This document shows, in pieces, positions 62,294 to 64,000 of a DNA stretch of 64,000 nucleotides. The notes under the pieces are model-generated. The model did not search any database and was not told where the DNA came from. It saw nothing but the letters and a program-made list of their open reading frames with translations. The stretch's first letter is position 1. The number at the start of each line of letters is the position of its first letter. Both the position numbers and the translations under genes were made by a program. The stretch is from JAJYKN01 sp035516155 (GTDB lineage: Bacteria; Nitrospirota; UBA9217), in contig DATJAP010000001.1 of assembly GCA_035516155.1 (NCBI GenBank), forward strand, positions 1 through 64,000. Reading direction: 5' to 3'.

Positions 62294-64000
62294 TTATTCC
62301 AGGCGCTTTCTGAACTCCTCGAGCTGTATCCTGAGCCGCTCCGGAAGCCTGCTGCCGAACAGTGCAAAGTGCTGTTCGATGTCCGGGATCTCTGCTTTCC
62401 ACGCATCGAGATCCACCTCCATCAGCGCTTTCATGTTTCCGTCGGGGATATCAAGGCCCTTAAGATCAAAATCGCCGTCCTTCGGCATGAGGCCGATCGG
62501 AGTTTCCCGGGCGCCGATTTTCCCATCCACGCGTTCGCACATCCACTTGAGCACCCGGCTGTTCTCGCTGAACCCGGGCCACAGGAACCTGCCTTCCGCG
62601 CTCTTCCGGAACCAGTTTACATAGAATACTCTCGGGGCTTTGGCGCCCAACCGCTCGCCCATGCTGAACCAGTGTTGAAAATAATCGCCCATATGGTAGC
62701 CGCAAAACGGCTTCATGGCAAAAGGATCGCGTCTCAGGTTGCCAACGGCCCCGATATTGGCCGACGTGGTCTCCGATGCTGCAGTCGCACCCAGGAACAC
62801 GCCGTGGTCCCAGGAAAAGGCCTCGTAGACAAGCGGAACGACGCTGCTGCGCCGGCCGCCGAAGATGAAGATGTCAATCGGCACGCCCTCGGGGTTCTCC
62901 CGGTCCCCGTAGATGACGGGGCACTGCGATACGGGCGCCGTAAAGCGGGCGTTCGCGTGCGCAGCATCCTCTTTTTTCTCAGGCGTCCAGTCGCGACCTT
63001 TCCAGTCAATTGCATGCACGGGCGGGTCCTCGGTCATGCCCTCCCACCAGACATCGCCGTCGTCCGTGAGCGCGCAATTCGTAAAGATGATGTTCCCTTT
63101 AAGCGTGTCCATGGCCATGGGATTCGTGTCGTAGGATGTGCCGGGCGCGACGCCGAAGAACCCGCTTTCGGGATTGATGGCATGGAGCCTGCCGTCGCCC
63201 CGGACCTTCATCCAGGCGATATCGTCACCGATGCATTCGCACTTCCATCCCTTGATCGATGGTTGCATCATTGCGAGGTTCGTCTTGCCGCAGGCCGACG
63301 GAAATGCGGCGGCGATATGATAATGCTTTCCTTCCGGGCTGGTCAGGCGGAGGATCAGCATATGCTCCGCCATCCAGCCCTCCTTCCTCGCCATGTTCGA
63401 AGCGATGCGGAGTGCGAGGCATTTCTTCCCGAGCAGCGCATTGCCGCCATAGCCCGAACCATAGGACCAGATCAGGTTCTCTTCCGGGAAATGGCTGATA
63501 TACTTCTGCTCGATCGGGGCGCAGGGCCATAAGGAATCCTTCTGCCCGGAGGCAAGGGGGGCTCCAATGGAATGGAGGCAGGGGATGAACTCACCGTTCG
63601 TTCCCAGCACTTCCAGCACCTTCGAACCGACCCGGGTCATGATGTGCATATTGCAGACCACATAGGGGCTGTCGGTCAGTTCGACGCCGATCTTTGAGAT
63701 CGGAGATCCGATGGGTCCCATGGAGAACGGAATGACGTACATCGTACGGCCTTTCATGCTGCCCTGGTACAGCCCCCGCATGGTTTTCTTCAGCACGTCC
63801 GTAGAAACCCAGTTGTTCGTGGGGCCGGCCTCTTCCCGGGAACGGGTGCTGATGTAGGTGCGGTCCTCCACGCGGGCCACATCGCTGGGATCGGTGCGGA
63901 AGAGAAAGCTGGCGGGACGCTTCCGGAGCGGGATTGCCATACCCTGTTTCCGCATGAGCGACATTAGCTGATCATACTCCCGCTGCGATCCGTTGCACCA
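62294..64000 (-). CDS. pckG: Phosphoenolpyruvate carboxykinase (GTP), N-terminus cut by window edge
   Basis: 568 residues lie inside the window and the frame is still open at position 64000; an internal Met at 63962-63964 is not the start. The first visible residues (WCNGSQREYDQLMSLMRKQG) are typical of the GTP-type N-terminal domain. REEAGPTNNWV, PFSMGPIGSPISKIGVELTD, the P-loop FPSACGKTNLAMMQPS and the metal and GTP site FIFGGRRSSVVPLVYEAF are intact. It converts oxaloacetate and GTP to PEP and CO2, the entry to gluconeogenesis, and works with the FBP aldolase/phosphatase and malic enzyme encoded nearby. No ATP-type PEPCK motifs are present. Confidence 0.95.
   Translation of the reverse strand, partial: WCNGSQREYDQLMSLMRKQGMAIPLRKRPASFLFRTDPSDVARVEDRTYISTRSREEAGPTNNWVSTDVLKKTMRGLYQGSMKGRTMYVIPFSMGPIGSPISKIGVELTDSPYVVCNMHIMTRVGSKVLEVLGTNGEFIPCLHSIGAPLASGQKDSLWPCAPIEQKYISHFPEENLIWSYGSGYGGNALLGKKCLALRIASNMARKEGWMAEHMLILRLTSPEGKHYHIAAAFPSACGKTNLAMMQPSIKGWKCECIGDDIAWMKVRGDGRLHAINPESGFFGVAPGTSYDTNPMAMDTLKGNIIFTNCALTDDGDVWWEGMTEDPPVHAIDWKGRDWTPEKKEDAAHANARFTAPVSQCPVIYGDRENPEGVPIDIFIFGGRRSSVVPLVYEAFSWDHGVFLGATAASETTSANIGAVGNLRRDPFAMKPFCGYHMGDYFQHWFSMGERLGAKAPRVFYVNWFRKSAEGRFLWPGFSENSRVLKWMCERVDGKIGARETPIGLMPKDGDFDLKGLDIPDGNMKALMEVDLDAWKAEIPDIEQHFALFGSRLPERLRIQLEEFRKRLE

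Overview
The window is 64 kb of a bacterial chromosome that is mostly dense and protein coding. I saw no rRNA, tRNA, CRISPR array or intact insertion sequence. The gene set fits an anaerobic or microaerophilic Nitrospirota- or Desulfobacterota-like bacterium: archaeal-type FBP aldolase/phosphatase, GTP-dependent PEP carboxykinase, a three-gene succinate dehydrogenase, a Dsr/Tus-like sulfur relay with sulfide:quinone oxidoreductase, two-CW and PilZ proteins, and in-frame UGA codons that look like selenocysteine. The phylum is inference from gene content only.

Positions 1-14 kb are accessory and redox-related. Three genes that a standard caller would truncate at UGA read through as selenoproteins, each with a small hairpin just after the UGA: a peroxiredoxin (759-1247), an HMA-fold metallochaperone-like protein (4679-4984) and a DsrE-like protein (11418-11762). 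The last lies in an operon ArsR - CxxC peptide - DsrE(Sec) - DsrF-like - DsrH-like - sulfide:quinone oxidoreductase, which reads as a sulfide/persulfide-handling system. The same stretch holds a sulfite-oxidase-family molybdoenzyme, a methionine-rich exported protein with a decayed paralogue, a two-component system with a decayed internal duplicate, and a sterol-desaturase-like gene interrupted by an in-frame UAG.

Positions 14-34 kb mix signalling and central metabolism. They hold a candidate small RNA or attenuator, a decayed CBS protein, a receiver protein, a cNMP/CBS/DUF294 nucleotidyltransferase, and an exported protein of five exact-period 189-bp repeats. Next, on the minus strand, is aconitase - citrate synthase - succinate-semialdehyde-type aldehyde dehydrogenase - acetolactate-synthase-like TPP enzyme. 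The last two resemble the cyanobacterial 2-oxoglutarate decarboxylase/SSADH bypass, which would close the TCA cycle without 2-oxoglutarate dehydrogenase. An M16 protease, a PilZ protein with a small arginine-rich partner, a VapBC pair (toxin frameshifted), a matrixin-like protease and a frameshifted methyltransferase follow.

Positions 34-64 kb look like stable core. They contain a MacA-MacB-TolC-type efflux operon, GroES-like and DCC proteins, glutamate dehydrogenase, an ACT-domain malic enzyme, fumarase, sdhCAB, an FMN reductase and a complete livKHMGF importer followed by a CBS-ACT protein. PolX, FBP aldolase/phosphatase, a large kinase-like protein of unknown role and GTP-PEPCK (cut by the window end) complete the region. 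Together these give a TCA cycle, malate/PEP interconversion and gluconeogenesis around the 2-oxoglutarate/glutamate node. Several genes carry single-base frameshifts, which may be real decay or consensus errors.
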